From positions 62,001 to 126,000 of the forward strand of contig NZ_BONX01000035.1 of assembly GCF_016862935.1 (NCBI RefSeq): 64,000 nucleotides of DNA, written 5' to 3'. The DNA is from Plantactinospora mayteni (lineage in GTDB: Bacteria; Actinomycetota; Actinomycetes; Mycobacteriales; Micromonosporaceae). Positions 8,947-17,350 of the stretch are shown piece by piece. The translations under genes were made by a program, and so were the position numbers. The notes under the pieces were generated by a model, which saw only the letters and a list, made by a program, of their open reading frames with translations, did no database searches and had not been told where the DNA came from. The stretch's first letter is position 1. Each line of letters begins with the position of its first letter.

Positions 8947-9891
8947 TCAGGACTGTCCGGCGACCGTCGGGCTGGCCGACGGCGGGGTCGGCGTCGGGGT
9001 CGCCGCCGAGGGTACCGCCGTCGGGTCGACCGACGCCGGCTCACCGACGGTGAGGCTCTGGATCACCACGTCGGTCTTCGGCTTGATTTTGACGCCAGAA
9101 CCATTGTCCACGGTTTCCATGGCGCCGATCTTCTTGATCACGTCGAGCCCGCTGGTCACCCGGCCGACGATCGGGTAACTGGGCTGGGTCGGGCTGAAGT
9201 CCTTGACGAAGATCAGGAACTGGCTGCCGTTGGCGCCGGGCGGGTTGCCGATCATCGCGACGGTGCCGACCGGGTAGAGCGGTGCGGCGGGAGTGGTCGC
9301 GGTCGGGCTGGGGGACGGGCTGGCGCTGGCCGACGGGTCGGCGGACGGGCTCGCCGCCGGGGCGTCCGGGGTGTTCTCGCTGAAGAACGTGTACGTCGGG
9401 CCGCCCTGTCCGGTACCGCTCGGGTCGCCGCAGCGCAGCGCCCCCTCGGCGGTCAGCTCGTGGCACTTGGTGTTGTCGAAGAACGACTTCCCGGCCAGGT
9501 GGGTGAAGCTGGCCGCCGCGCACGGGGCGTTCGCCAGGTCCAGTTCGACGGTGACCGGGGCGCCCTGGTCCGTGGTGATCGTCATCGGCCGGGTGCCGGT
9601 GGTGGGCAGGTCCCGGGTGGGCGGGGTGCCGACGTCCTTCAGGTCCGTGTTCGCCTGGGCATCCTGGGTGGTCCAGGCGCAGGTCTCGGCGGCGGCGGTG
9701 TCGTCGGCCGGGTCGCGGTCGAAGCCGCCGAGCGCCCAGAACGAGCCCAGCACGATCAGCAGCAGCGCGACGGCGGAGCCGATACCGGCCCGGATCTGCC
9801 GCTTGCGCCGGGCGGTGGCCGCCCGCCGGGCCATCTGCCGGTCGAGCTTGGCCCGCGCGAGTTTGCGCTGCCGGTCCCTGCTGGAAGCCAC
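8947..9891 (-). CDS. Membrane-anchored cyclophilin-type peptidyl-prolyl isomerase (upstream copy)
   Basis: A paralogue of the preceding gene with the same layout: basic N-terminus (RDRQRKLARAKLDRQM), a membrane helix at about 35-55, and a cyclophilin domain with FTHLAGKSFFDNTKCHEL, YPVGTVAMIGNPPG and NGSQFLIFVKDF. It differs by an Ala/Ser/Pro-rich insertion (DAPAASPSADPSASASPSPS) within the cyclophilin domain and a Pro/Thr-rich C-terminal tail. The start is GTG at 9891 with GGGGAG upstream. The 64-base gap to the downstream copy suggests cotranscription. A tandem duplication followed by divergence is the simplest history. Confidence 0.93.
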   Translation of the reverse strand: MASSRDRQRKLARAKLDRQMARRAATARRKRQIRAGIGSAVALLLIVLGSFWALGGFDRDPADDTAAAETCAWTTQDAQANTDLKDVGTPPTRDLPTTGTRPMTITTDQGAPVTVELDLANAPCAAASFTHLAGKSFFDNTKCHELTAEGALRCGDPSGTGQGGPTYTFFSENTPDAPAASPSADPSASASPSPSPTATTPAAPLYPVGTVAMIGNPPGANGSQFLIFVKDFSPTQPSYPIVGRVTSGLDVIKKIGAMETVDNGSGVKIKPKTDVVIQSLTVGEPASVDPTAVPSAATPTPTPPSASPTVAGQS

Positions 9892-10238
9892 CCGCGCTCC
9901 CCTTTCATGTGCCCCTGGTCGTCGTCTTACTTCTGGCCGTCGTGCCGCCGGTCGTCCTGCCCAACGGCACGATCCACCGCCCCGGCGTCAAGTGCGCCAC
10001 GCCACACGCCCGCCAGAGTGTACGGGTAACGGCTGGGAAAGTGTTGTACGAGGTCACCCCGAAACCATCGGAGATTATCACTGTGTCTCCTGACGCCTCC
10101 CGGGGCAGGTGTATACGGGCGGCCGGTCGCTCGGGCCGCCCGATATGGTGGGGTCGAAACCGTCATTGAGACCTGAGTGCCAAACCGTCGTTGAGAGTGC
10201 CAAACCGTCACTGAGACCGTCGGATGGGAGGAGCGGAC
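9892..10238. other. Divergent intergenic region with threefold direct repeat
   Basis: This stretch of about 350 bases separates the minus-strand cyclophilin pair from the plus-strand MBL gene and must hold promoters for both. The half near the MBL gene carries three copies of aaaccgtcrytgaga (10157-10171, 10182-10196, 10202-10216). The middle part is less GC-rich than the genes around it. A short frame (9909-10169) opens here, but its codon use decays and it is not called. Confidence 0.6.
10157..10216 (+). repeat. Three direct repeats upstream of the MBL gene
   Basis: The 15-mer aaaccgtcattgaga and two near-identical copies (attgaga, gttgaga and actgaga variants) start 25 and 20 bases apart. 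They end about 20 bases before the ribosome site of the MBL-fold gene. Placement suits a regulator binding array or a small duplication; no regulator can be named. Confidence 0.6.
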
Positions 10239-10991
10239 GTGCTCGTCGCCGGCTTCCCCGCGGACGCCTTCGGCACCAACTGCTATGTGCTGGCCACCGC
10301 GCCCGGGGAACAGTGTGTCGTCGTCGACCCCGGCATCGGGGTGCTGGACCGGCTCGACGATCTGCTGGCCGAGCATCGGCTGCGGCCGGCCGCCGTGCTG
10401 CTGACCCACGGTCATCTCGACCACACCTTCTCGGTAGCGCCGGTCTGCGGCGCCCGGGGCATTCCGGCGTACGTGCATCCGGGCGACCGCGAGCTGCTCG
10501 CCGACCCGGCCAAGGCGCTCTCGATGGACCTGACCCAGCTCTTCGGTGGCCGGCTGCCGTACGCGGAGCCGGAGGACGTGGCCGAGCTGACCGACGGGGC
10601 GACCCTGTCGCTGGCCGGGTTGGAGATCACCGTCGACCACGCGCCCGGCCATACCGGCGGGTCGGTGCTGTTCCGGCTGCCGGGCGTGGGCCCGGCCGTC
10701 CGGTCCGACCTGCCCCTTCCACCCGGCGTGGACTGGGCGGCGGAGCAGATCTGCCTGGCGGGCGACGTGCTGTTCGCCGGGTCGATCGGCCGCACCGACC
10801 TGCCGGGCGGCAGCCTGCCGACCATGGTGCGGAGCCTGCGGGAGAAGGTCCTCCCGCTCGCCGACGACACCGTCGTGCTGCCCGGCCACGGCCCCGCGAC
10901 CAGCATCGGCCGCGAGCGGGCGAGCAACCCCTACCTGATCGAGGTCGCCGACCTCGACGGGTCACGGGTCGCGCCCACCCGGGGCTGGTAA
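10239..10991 (+). CDS. MBL-fold metallo-hydrolase (glyoxalase II-like)
   Basis: About 250 residues with the metallo-beta-lactamase metal motif THGHLDHTF (HxHxDH). Later ligands are HAPGHTGGS, an Asp in ICLAGDVLFAGSIGRTDLPGG, and VLPGHGPATSIG. This is the layout of hydroxyacylglutathione-hydrolase-like enzymes; the actual thioester substrate is unknown. The start is taken as GTG at 10239, six bases after GGAGGAG; the ATG at 10224 lies upstream of that site. The gene is followed 40 bases later by hisS, the same pairing as in mycobacteria (Rv2581c-hisS). Confidence 0.92.
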   Translation: MLVAGFPADAFGTNCYVLATAPGEQCVVVDPGIGVLDRLDDLLAEHRLRPAAVLLTHGHLDHTFSVAPVCGARGIPAYVHPGDRELLADPAKALSMDLTQLFGGRLPYAEPEDVAELTDGATLSLAGLEITVDHAPGHTGGSVLFRLPGVGPAVRSDLPLPPGVDWAAEQICLAGDVLFAGSIGRTDLPGGSLPTMVRSLREKVLPLADDTVVLPGHGPATSIGRERASNPYLIEVADLDGSRVAPTRGW

Positions 10992-11031
10992 TCCCCGCTC
11001 GCGCGTTGGCGCGAGATCCGACAGGAGCAAT

Positions 11032-12393
11032 ATGAGCAAGCCAACACCGATCTCCGGCTTCCCGGAGTGGACGCCGCCGCAGCGGATGATCGAGCAGTAC
11101 GTCCTCGAACGGATCCGCCGCACCTTCGAGATGTACGGCTTCGCGCCGCTGGAGACCCGCGCCGTCGAGCCGCTGGAGCAGCTCCTGCGCAAGGGTGAGA
11201 CCTCCAAGGAGGTCTACCTGATCAGCCGCCTCCAGGAGGAGGGGGCGGCGAGTGCCGGCGAGGGCAGCCTCGGGCTGCACTTCGACCTGACCGTGCCGTT
11301 CGCCCGGTACGTGCTGGAGAACGCCGGCCGGCTCCAGTTCCCGTTCCGGCGGTACCAGATCCAGAAGGTCTGGCGGGGGGAGCGCCCGCAGGAGGGGCGC
11401 TACCGCGAGTTCCTCCAGGCCGACATCGACATCGTGGACCGGGACACCCTGCCGCCGCACCACGAGGCCGAGATCCCGCTGGTGATCGGCGACGCGCTCG
11501 GCGGCCTGCCGCTCGGCAACTCCGACGGCGGCCTGCCGCTGGATCGGCCGGCCATCACCATCCAGGTCAACAACCGCAAGATCCTGGAGGGCTTCTACCG
11601 GGGTGTCGGGCTGGCCGACCCGCTGGCGGCGCTGCGCGCGGTGGACCGGCTGGACCGGATCGGGCCGGACCGGGTGGCGGCGCTGCTGGCCGAGACGGCG
11701 GGGGCGACCGAGGCGCAGGCCAAGGCGTGCCTGGCGCTGACCGAGATCGCCACCTCGGATCCGTCCTTCGCCGACGCGGTACGCGGGCTCGGGGTCACCG
11801 ACCCGATGCTGGACGAGGGGCTGGCCGAGCTGGTCGCGGTCATGGAGAACGCGGGGGCGCACGCTCCCGGGCTCTGCGTGGCCGACCTGCGCATCGCCCG
11901 GGGGTTGGACTACTACACGGGTACGGTCTACGAGACCCAACTGCGCGGGTACGAGCGGTTCGGTTCGATCAGCTCCGGCGGCCGGTACGACAACCTGGCC
12001 AGCGACGCCAACGTCCGGTTCCCCGGGGTGGGCATCTCGATCGGGGTCACCCGGCTGCTCGGGCTGCTCTTCGGCGCTGAGGCGCTCTCCATCTCCCGCA
12101 GTGTGCCGACCTGTGTGCTGGTGGCGCTGGCGGCCGAGGAGCGCCGGCCGGAGAGCAACCGGATCGCCGACGCGCTGCGCCGCCGGGGCATCCCGACCGA
12201 GGTGTCGCCGTCGGCGGCGAAGTTCGGCAAGCAGATCCGGTACGCCGAGCGGCGCGGCATCCCGTACGTCTGGTTCCCCGGCGCGGACGGGGTCGGCGAC
12301 GAGGTGAAGGACATCCGCTCCGGCGACCAGGTCGCGGCGGCGCCGGACGTCTGGCAGCCGCCGGTGGCGGACCTCTGGCCGACGGTCGGCTGA
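11032..12393 (+). CDS. hisS: Histidyl-tRNA synthetase
   Basis: Class II synthetase of 453 residues, charging tRNA-His. The signature ARGLDYYTGTVYE is the HisRS histidine-binding motif, and class II motif 2 is seen as RPQEGRYREFLQADIDIV. GGRYDNL and GVGISIGVTRLLGLL (motif 3) follow, then an anticodon-binding domain ending near VKDIRSGDQVAAA. The ATG at 11032 has AGGAG eight bases upstream. Length and motifs are normal. Confidence 0.97.
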   Translation: MSKPTPISGFPEWTPPQRMIEQYVLERIRRTFEMYGFAPLETRAVEPLEQLLRKGETSKEVYLISRLQEEGAASAGEGSLGLHFDLTVPFARYVLENAGRLQFPFRRYQIQKVWRGERPQEGRYREFLQADIDIVDRDTLPPHHEAEIPLVIGDALGGLPLGNSDGGLPLDRPAITIQVNNRKILEGFYRGVGLADPLAALRAVDRLDRIGPDRVAALLAETAGATEAQAKACLALTEIATSDPSFADAVRGLGVTDPMLDEGLAELVAVMENAGAHAPGLCVADLRIARGLDYYTGTVYETQLRGYERFGSISSGGRYDNLASDANVRFPGVGISIGVTRLLGLLFGAEALSISRSVPTCVLVALAAEERRPESNRIADALRRRGIPTEVSPSAAKFGKQIRYAERRGIPYVWFPGADGVGDEVKDIRSGDQVAAAPDVWQPPVADLWPTVG

Positions 12394-12421
12394 TCTTGCG
12401 GCGCCGGGGGTCCGGCCGTAA

Positions 12422-12452
12422 CCTACGCGAACGTAACTTACGCAAGCGTAGG
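12422..12452. promoter_or_regulatory. Overlapping palindromic operator in front of the desaturase gene
   Basis: Three interlocking palindromes occupy 31 bases: TACGCGAACGTA (12424-12435), CGTAACTTACG (12432-12442) and TACGCAAGCGTA (12439-12450). The outer CCTACGC/GCGTAGG arms also pair. The block ends 9 bases before the start codon and overlaps the likely promoter. Symmetric TACG/CGTA half sites of this kind are typical of TetR-family repressors of fatty-acid genes. The cognate regulator is not in this window. Confidence 0.7.
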
Positions 12453-12460
12453 GAGAGTTC

Positions 12461-13408
12461 GTGACCGTCACCCCCACCGCACCGCTCAGCCAGGCTGCCC
12501 TGCTGATCGAGCTGGAGCCGGTCGTCGCGGACAACCTCGACCGGCACCTCCGGCTGGCCAAGGAGTGGTTCCCGCACGAGTACGTGCCGTGGAGTGAGGG
12601 GCGGACCTTCGACGGGATCCTCGACGGCGAGGCGTGGACGTCCGAGCACAGCTCGGTGCCCGAGGTGGCCCGGACCGCGTTGGTGGTCAACCTGCTGACC
12701 GAGGACAACCTGCCGTCGTACCACCACCAGATCGCGAGCCTCTTCGGCCGGGACGGCGCCTGGGGGACCTGGGTGCACCGGTGGACCGCCGAGGAGGGGC
12801 GGCACGGCACGGCGATCCGTGACTATCTCACGGTGACCCGGGCGGTCGACCCGGTGGCGCTGGAGCGGGCGCGGATGACCCACATGTCCGCCGGCTACGC
12901 CAACGCGCACGACGACGAGGTGCTTCACTCGCTGGCGTACGTCTCGTTCCAGGAACTCGCCACCCGGATCTCGCACCGCAACACCGGCCGGGTCACCGGC
13001 GACCCGCGCTGCGAACAACTTCTCACCCGGATCGCCGCGGACGAGAACCTGCACATGGTCTTCTACCGCAACCTGCTCGGCGCCGCCTTCGAGCTGGCAC
13101 CGAGCCAGGCGATGCGGGCGGTCGCCGACGTGGTGGCCGACTTCCAGATGCCCGGCAACGGCATCGAGGGCTTCGCCCGCAAGTCGGTGACGATGGCGCT
13201 GGCGGGGATCTACGACCTGCGCCAGCACCGCGACGACGTGCTGCTGCCGGTACTGCGGCAGTGGGACGTCTGGAACGTCACCGGCCTGGACGCCGACGGC
13301 GAGGCAGCCCGCGAGCAGGTGGCGGCGCAGCTCGACGGGCTGGACCGGGCGGCGGCCCGGTTCGAGGAGAGGCGGGACGCCCGCCAGGCCCGCCGGGCCG
13401 GGGCCTGA
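12461..13408 (+). CDS. Acyl-ACP desaturase (ferritin-like di-iron, FA_desaturase_2)
   Basis: A 315-residue soluble di-iron desaturase that inserts a cis double bond into acyl-ACP (or acyl-CoA). Iron ligands are visible in order: Glu in NLLTEDNLP, EExRH as AEEGRHGTA, Glu in SFQELATRISHRNTG, and DExxH as AADENLHMVFYRN. The substrate-channel start LEPVVADNLDRHL is also typical. Start GTG 12461 follows GGGAG. The gene stands alone behind a palindromic operator and is closed by a strong hairpin, so it is probably a monocistronic, repressor-controlled unit for membrane fluidity. Confidence 0.94.
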   Translation: MTVTPTAPLSQAALLIELEPVVADNLDRHLRLAKEWFPHEYVPWSEGRTFDGILDGEAWTSEHSSVPEVARTALVVNLLTEDNLPSYHHQIASLFGRDGAWGTWVHRWTAEEGRHGTAIRDYLTVTRAVDPVALERARMTHMSAGYANAHDDEVLHSLAYVSFQELATRISHRNTGRVTGDPRCEQLLTRIAADENLHMVFYRNLLGAAFELAPSQAMRAVADVVADFQMPGNGIEGFARKSVTMALAGIYDLRQHRDDVLLPVLRQWDVWNVTGLDADGEAAREQVAAQLDGLDRAAARFEERRDARQARRAGA

Positions 13409-13422
13409 CCCAGCAAGCACGC

Positions 13423-13465
13423 CGGAACGGCCCGGTCCCGGGAGCCCCGGGACCGGGCCGTTCCG
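13423..13465. terminator. Strong bidirectional terminator
   Basis: A perfect 20-bp stem (13423-13442 with 13446-13465) is closed by a three-base loop, between the convergent desaturase and ABC permease genes. TTGT follows on the plus strand. It is the longest perfect hairpin I found in the window. Confidence 0.85.
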
Positions 13466-13475
13466 TTGTGGAGGG

Positions 13476-15815
13476 TCATTCCGTGCGGAGCCCGGTCGGC
13501 CGGAGCAGCCGCCACAGCACCGGCAGACTCGCCCCGGTCACCAGCAGCACCACGCCGGCCGCGATCCCCGACATGGCGCCGATGCTGGACCAGTCGAGGC
13601 GTACGGCCTGGCCGACGAGGGCCAGCAGGATGCCGCCGAGCGCCGTACCCAGCAGGATCGCCAGGGCCAGGCCGAGCAGCACCGGCAGGGCGGTCTGCCA
13701 GAGCACCGAGGCGCCGAGCGTGCCGCGCCGGGTGCCGAACGCCACCAGCACGGCGAGGCTCCGCCGCCGTTCCCGCAACTGTTCCAGGATGCCGACCAGC
13801 AGGCTGGCGCCGAGCAGCAGCAGGGTGGCGACGACTCCGACGTAGAGTCCCCGGCGGAGCTGGGCGAACCGGGTGACCTCCTCGGTGGCGCGCAGCGTCT
13901 GCACGTCGGCTCCCGGACCGATCCCGGCTGCCACGTTGCGGACCAGTTCGATGGTGTCCGGCCGGGCCAGGTCCATGGTGAGGTAGACCGTGGCCCCGAG
14001 CCCGTGCAGCGTGGCCGGGCCGAGTGCGCCGGGGGTGGCGAGCAGGCCGGTGACCCGGCTGCCGGATGGGTCGGTGCGGGTGGGCACGGTCCGCAGTCCG
14101 CTCGGGACGGTCCACCGGGTGGTCTCCGGGTCCCGGAAACCGAGCTCCACCTGCTGGCCGGGTGCCGGCAGGTCGGCCCGGGCCGGTGACTGATCGTCGA
14201 CGATCTGGAACATGTCGCCGTCCACGCAGCGGTCTGGGCTGGCGAGTTCGCGTACGGCCGTGCAGTCGGCGATCCGCAGCAGGGTGCCGGGCCGCTCGCC
14301 GTACTCGTCGGGCACCGAACCGACCGGCGACACGGTGGCGTCCAGGACGCTGACCGCCCGGTCGACCCCCGGCACGCTCCGGAACCGCTCGGCCAGCGAG
14401 CCGGCGTCGGCCCCGGCGAGGTCGCCGCGGACCAGCACCATCGTCTGGGCGCGGCTGACATCCTGGCCGGTGGCCCGGACGTAGTCGTGCTGGACACCGG
14501 CGAAGAGCATCTGTAGGGCGATCCCGCCGGCCACCGCGACCGCGACCCCGCTGACCATCCGGGCCGAGGACTCGCTGTCGAGTTGCAGCCGGCGGATGGC
14601 GAGCTGCCACGAGACGCTGCCGCCGCGCAGCCGGCCGACCACGGCCTCGACCAGCCAGGGCAGCAGCGCGGCGACCCCGACCAGCAGCAGCACCACCCCG
14701 GTGATCACCTGGGCCTGGTTGACCGGGCCGCCGGTCTGGTCGATCCCGCCGCGCAGCGGGGCGAGCAGTGCGACGCCGACGATCGGCACGGTCAGCCGCC
14801 ACCAGAGCCGACGTCGGCGATCGGCGGACCGGCGTACCACGCCGAGCGGTTCGACGACGATCCGGCGCAGCGCGAGTTGGGCGACCGCGACGGCGAGGGC
14901 CGGCACCGCCAGCACGATCAGCACGGTGAGTGCCGGGCTCGGCCGGACGTCCTCGGCGAAGGCGCTGATCCCCTCCAGCGTGACCCGTTCGACGAGTTGC
15001 CGGCCGAGCAGGAAGAGAACCGCACCGGCGAGTAGCCCGAAGACCGCGCCGACCAGCGCCTCGCCGGCCGCGACCCGTCGGGTCGTCACCGTGTCCGCGC
15101 CGACCAGCCGGAGCGCGGCGAGCCGCCGGTCCCGGGCCTCGCCGCCGAAGCGTACGGCGGCGGCGATGAAGACCGCGATCGGCAGCAGCAGCACCACGAA
15201 GATGATCAGGACGAGCAGCATCAGCACCGGGTCCAGGGCCTCGCCGCTCGGCTCGGTACCGAAGCGGTCGATCCGCATCGTGCCGCCGCCCGGTCGGAGC
15301 CGGTCCGTGCCGAGGTAGTAGGCGTATTCGTTGGGGCCGGAGAGGCCCCGGTCGGCGATGGTGCCGACGACGGGATGGGCGAGTCGGGGCCGGAGCAGCG
15401 CCCCGTCCGCCGAGTCGAGCAGCCGGGCCAGCGCGGGGGAGACCACCAGCTCCCCGGGGCCGGGCAGCCGGGTCAGCCCCGGTGGCACCGGCGGGTGCGC
15501 GCCGTCCGGCTGGAGCAGTCGGCCCCGGATCGCCGCGTCCCGATAGGTGGTGTCGGCCGCCATGACCAGCAGGGTCCGGTCGCCGGGCGGCGGCTGGTCG
15601 ACGCCGAAGAACTGGTCGTCGCGGGCGGCGGTCCGCTCCGACCGGCCGCCCAACATGGTGGAGACGGAGGTGCTGGTCAGCAACAGGGCCACCCCGAGGC
15701 CCACCCCGAGCGCGGTCATCAGGGTCCGGAGCAGCCCGTTGCGGCCACCGGCGAAGACCAGCCGGGCGCCGAGGGCCAGGTCCGCCGCCCAGCCCGTGCC
15801 GGAACGCCGGCTCAC
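13476..15815 (-). CDS. FtsX-like ABC transporter permease
   Basis: A 779-residue permease, third gene of a padR-ATPase-permease unit. It starts with a helix after a basic leader (LLRTLMTALGVGLGVALLL), has a large extracytoplasmic domain, and then clusters of helices in the FtsX/MacB pattern (two repeats of three to four helices). Start GTG 15815 overlaps the ATPase stop by 4 bases (GTGA). The unit likely exports a lipophilic or peptide compound; substrate unknown. The 3' end abuts the strong terminator. Confidence 0.88.
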   Translation of the reverse strand: MSRRSGTGWAADLALGARLVFAGGRNGLLRTLMTALGVGLGVALLLTSTSVSTMLGGRSERTAARDDQFFGVDQPPPGDRTLLVMAADTTYRDAAIRGRLLQPDGAHPPVPPGLTRLPGPGELVVSPALARLLDSADGALLRPRLAHPVVGTIADRGLSGPNEYAYYLGTDRLRPGGGTMRIDRFGTEPSGEALDPVLMLLVLIIFVVLLLPIAVFIAAAVRFGGEARDRRLAALRLVGADTVTTRRVAAGEALVGAVFGLLAGAVLFLLGRQLVERVTLEGISAFAEDVRPSPALTVLIVLAVPALAVAVAQLALRRIVVEPLGVVRRSADRRRRLWWRLTVPIVGVALLAPLRGGIDQTGGPVNQAQVITGVVLLLVGVAALLPWLVEAVVGRLRGGSVSWQLAIRRLQLDSESSARMVSGVAVAVAGGIALQMLFAGVQHDYVRATGQDVSRAQTMVLVRGDLAGADAGSLAERFRSVPGVDRAVSVLDATVSPVGSVPDEYGERPGTLLRIADCTAVRELASPDRCVDGDMFQIVDDQSPARADLPAPGQQVELGFRDPETTRWTVPSGLRTVPTRTDPSGSRVTGLLATPGALGPATLHGLGATVYLTMDLARPDTIELVRNVAAGIGPGADVQTLRATEEVTRFAQLRRGLYVGVVATLLLLGASLLVGILEQLRERRRSLAVLVAFGTRRGTLGASVLWQTALPVLLGLALAILLGTALGGILLALVGQAVRLDWSSIGAMSGIAAGVVLLVTGASLPVLWRLLRPTGLRTE

Positions 15816-16504
15816 CGGTCCGCCAGCACGGTCTCGCGGGTGCGGCCGTCCCGCACCACGATCTCCCGGTCGGCGTACGCGGCGACCCGCGGCTCGTGCG
15901 TGACCAGTACGACGGCGGCGCCGGCCTCCCGGGCAGCCCCGGTGAGCAGCCGCATCACCTGCTCGCCGTTGAGCGAGTCCAATGCACCGGTCGGCTCGTC
16001 GGCGAAGATCACCCGGGGTGCGGTGACCAGGGCCCGGGCCACCGCGACCCGCTGCCCCTGCCCGCCGGAGACCCCGCCGGGGCGCTGGCCGGCCACGTCG
16101 GTCACCTCCAGCCGGGCCAGCCACTCCGCCGCCCGGCGCTCGGCCTCGCGCCGGCGTACCCCGGCCAGCCGCAGTGGCAGCGCGACGTTCTCCAGGCAGG
16201 TCAGTTCGGGGACGAGTTGGCCGAACTGGAAGACGAAGCCGAACTCGCCCCGGCGCAGGGCGCTGCGCTCGGCGTCCGGCATCGCGGAGAGTTCCCGGTC
16301 GCGATAGCGCACCGCTCCGGCGTCCGGCCGGACGATTCCGGCCAGGCAGTGCAGCAGGGTCGACTTGCCGGAGCCGGACGGACCCATCACGGCCACCACC
16401 TCGCCGGCCCGGATCGCCAGGCTCGCCCCGTCCAGCGCCGGAGTCGCCCCGTACGCCTTGTGCAGCGCGACCGCGGCCAGCAGCGGCTGTTCCTCGGTGC
16501 TCAT
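15812..16504 (-). CDS. MacB/LolD-type ABC transporter ATP-binding protein
   Basis: A 230-residue ATPase with Walker A GPSGSGKST, Q-loop FVFQFGQL, signature VSGGQGQRVAVARAL, Walker B VIFADEPTGALDS and a switch His in LVTHEPRVAAYAD. It energises the permease downstream. Start ATG 16504 overlaps the PadR stop in an ATGA junction, so the three genes are translationally coupled. Variation VSGGQ for LSGGQ is common in this class. Confidence 0.93.
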   Translation of the reverse strand: MSTEEQPLLAAVALHKAYGATPALDGASLAIRAGEVVAVMGPSGSGKSTLLHCLAGIVRPDAGAVRYRDRELSAMPDAERSALRRGEFGFVFQFGQLVPELTCLENVALPLRLAGVRRREAERRAAEWLARLEVTDVAGQRPGGVSGGQGQRVAVARALVTAPRVIFADEPTGALDSLNGEQVMRLLTGAAREAGAAVVLVTHEPRVAAYADREIVVRDGRTRETVLADR

Positions 16505-17157
16505 GCCGACACCTCGCGTCCGGTCGAACCGCCGCGCCGAGCCGCCGTTCCGGCCTGTGCTGCCGGTGGGCCGCCCTGCGGTGCCGCCGGTCCGGCCTGT
16601 GCTGCCGCCGGTCCGGCCTGCGGTGCCGGCGTGGTGCTGGCGAGCGTGGTGGCGAGCTGGTCGAGGCGGGCGGCGGTCAGCTCCAGCCAGCGCAGGTCGG
16701 CCTCCAGGTGGAAGAGCGCGAAGTCGCAGATGAGCTGGTCGGCGAGGTCGCCGTCGGCCTTGCGCCGGGTCAGGGTACGCATCAGCCGCAGGTGCTCGGC
16801 GCGCTGCACGTCCAGGATGTCGGCGGCGTCGCGGCCGGTGAGCAGCCCGAGCACGACCTTGGCGTAGAGGGTGTTCTGGAGGTAGGCGTCGGGCTTCTCC
16901 GGCTGGGCCAGCCAGCGCCGCACGTCGGTGACCCCGGCCTCGGTGATCGCATAGCGCTTGCGTTCCGGTCCGGCGCCGGGCTCCACCCCGTCGACGGAGA
17001 CCAGACCGCTTTTCAGCAGCCGGGCCAGCGTCGAGTAGACCTGCCCGTAGTGCAGCGGGCGGCCCTGGCCGAACCGTTCGTCGTAGACCCGTTTCAGCTC
17101 GTAGCCGTGCCGTGGGCTGGCCTCCAGGAGGCCCAGGAAAGTCTGTCCGATCGACAT
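16501..17157 (-). CDS. PadR-family transcriptional regulator with repeat tail
   Basis: A 218-residue PadR-like regulator: winged helix at 1-85 (GLLEASPRHGYELKRVYDERF, KRYAITEAG) and a C-terminal dimerising helix (LTRRKADGDLADQLICDF). It probably represses its own ABC operon; members often respond to the drug exported. The last 40 residues are an Ala/Gly/Pro/Gln tail built of seven-residue repeats, absent from typical PadR proteins. First gene of the three-gene unit; ATG at 17157. Confidence 0.9.
   Translation of the reverse strand: MSIGQTFLGLLEASPRHGYELKRVYDERFGQGRPLHYGQVYSTLARLLKSGLVSVDGVEPGAGPERKRYAITEAGVTDVRRWLAQPEKPDAYLQNTLYAKVVLGLLTGRDAADILDVQRAEHLRLMRTLTRRKADGDLADQLICDFALFHLEADLRWLELTAARLDQLATTLASTTPAPQAGPAAAQAGPAAPQGGPPAAQAGTAARRGGSTGREVSA
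16550..16633 (-). repeat. 21-bp tandem repeat in the padR 3' end
   Basis: Four 21-bp units (16550, 16571, 16592, 16613) encode a seven-residue Ala/Gln/Gly/Pro repeat at the C-terminus of the PadR regulator, ahead of its last 15 or so residues. Confidence 0.85.
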
Positions 17158-17253
17158 GCGCGGGACTCTACACCACGCGTATACACCGCAGGTATAGCCG
17201 GGGTGTGTACCGTCTCCGTGACCACCTCGGTCGAGCTGCGTTGTGAGGGTTCG

Positions 17254-17269
17254 TTAACACGACAGACAT
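17254..17269 (+). promoter_or_regulatory. Weak GlnR-like box upstream of urtA
   Basis: TTAAC, six bases, GACAT partly matches the GlnR half-site pair gTnAc-n6-GaAAc. It lies about 80 bases before the urtA start in an otherwise featureless promoter region. On its own it is weak; it gains weight from the better match in front of ureA. Confidence 0.35.
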
Positions 17270-17350
17270 CGATGCACTCAGATTCATGAAATCCTTCATT
17301 CCTACGGTTCGTGGCACTACGCAGCAGCCCTGGCGAAAGGGGAGAGGCGG

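Noticed and set aside
9909-10169. 86-residue frame with a hydrophobic start in the PPIase/MBL spacer
   Set aside because: Coding-like third positions fade after about 35 codons, there is no good ribosome site, and it runs into the direct repeats.
17161-17200. PadR operator upstream of the first padR gene (gtata words)
   Set aside because: The two gtata words are in direct orientation with poor symmetry, so I do not call an operator.
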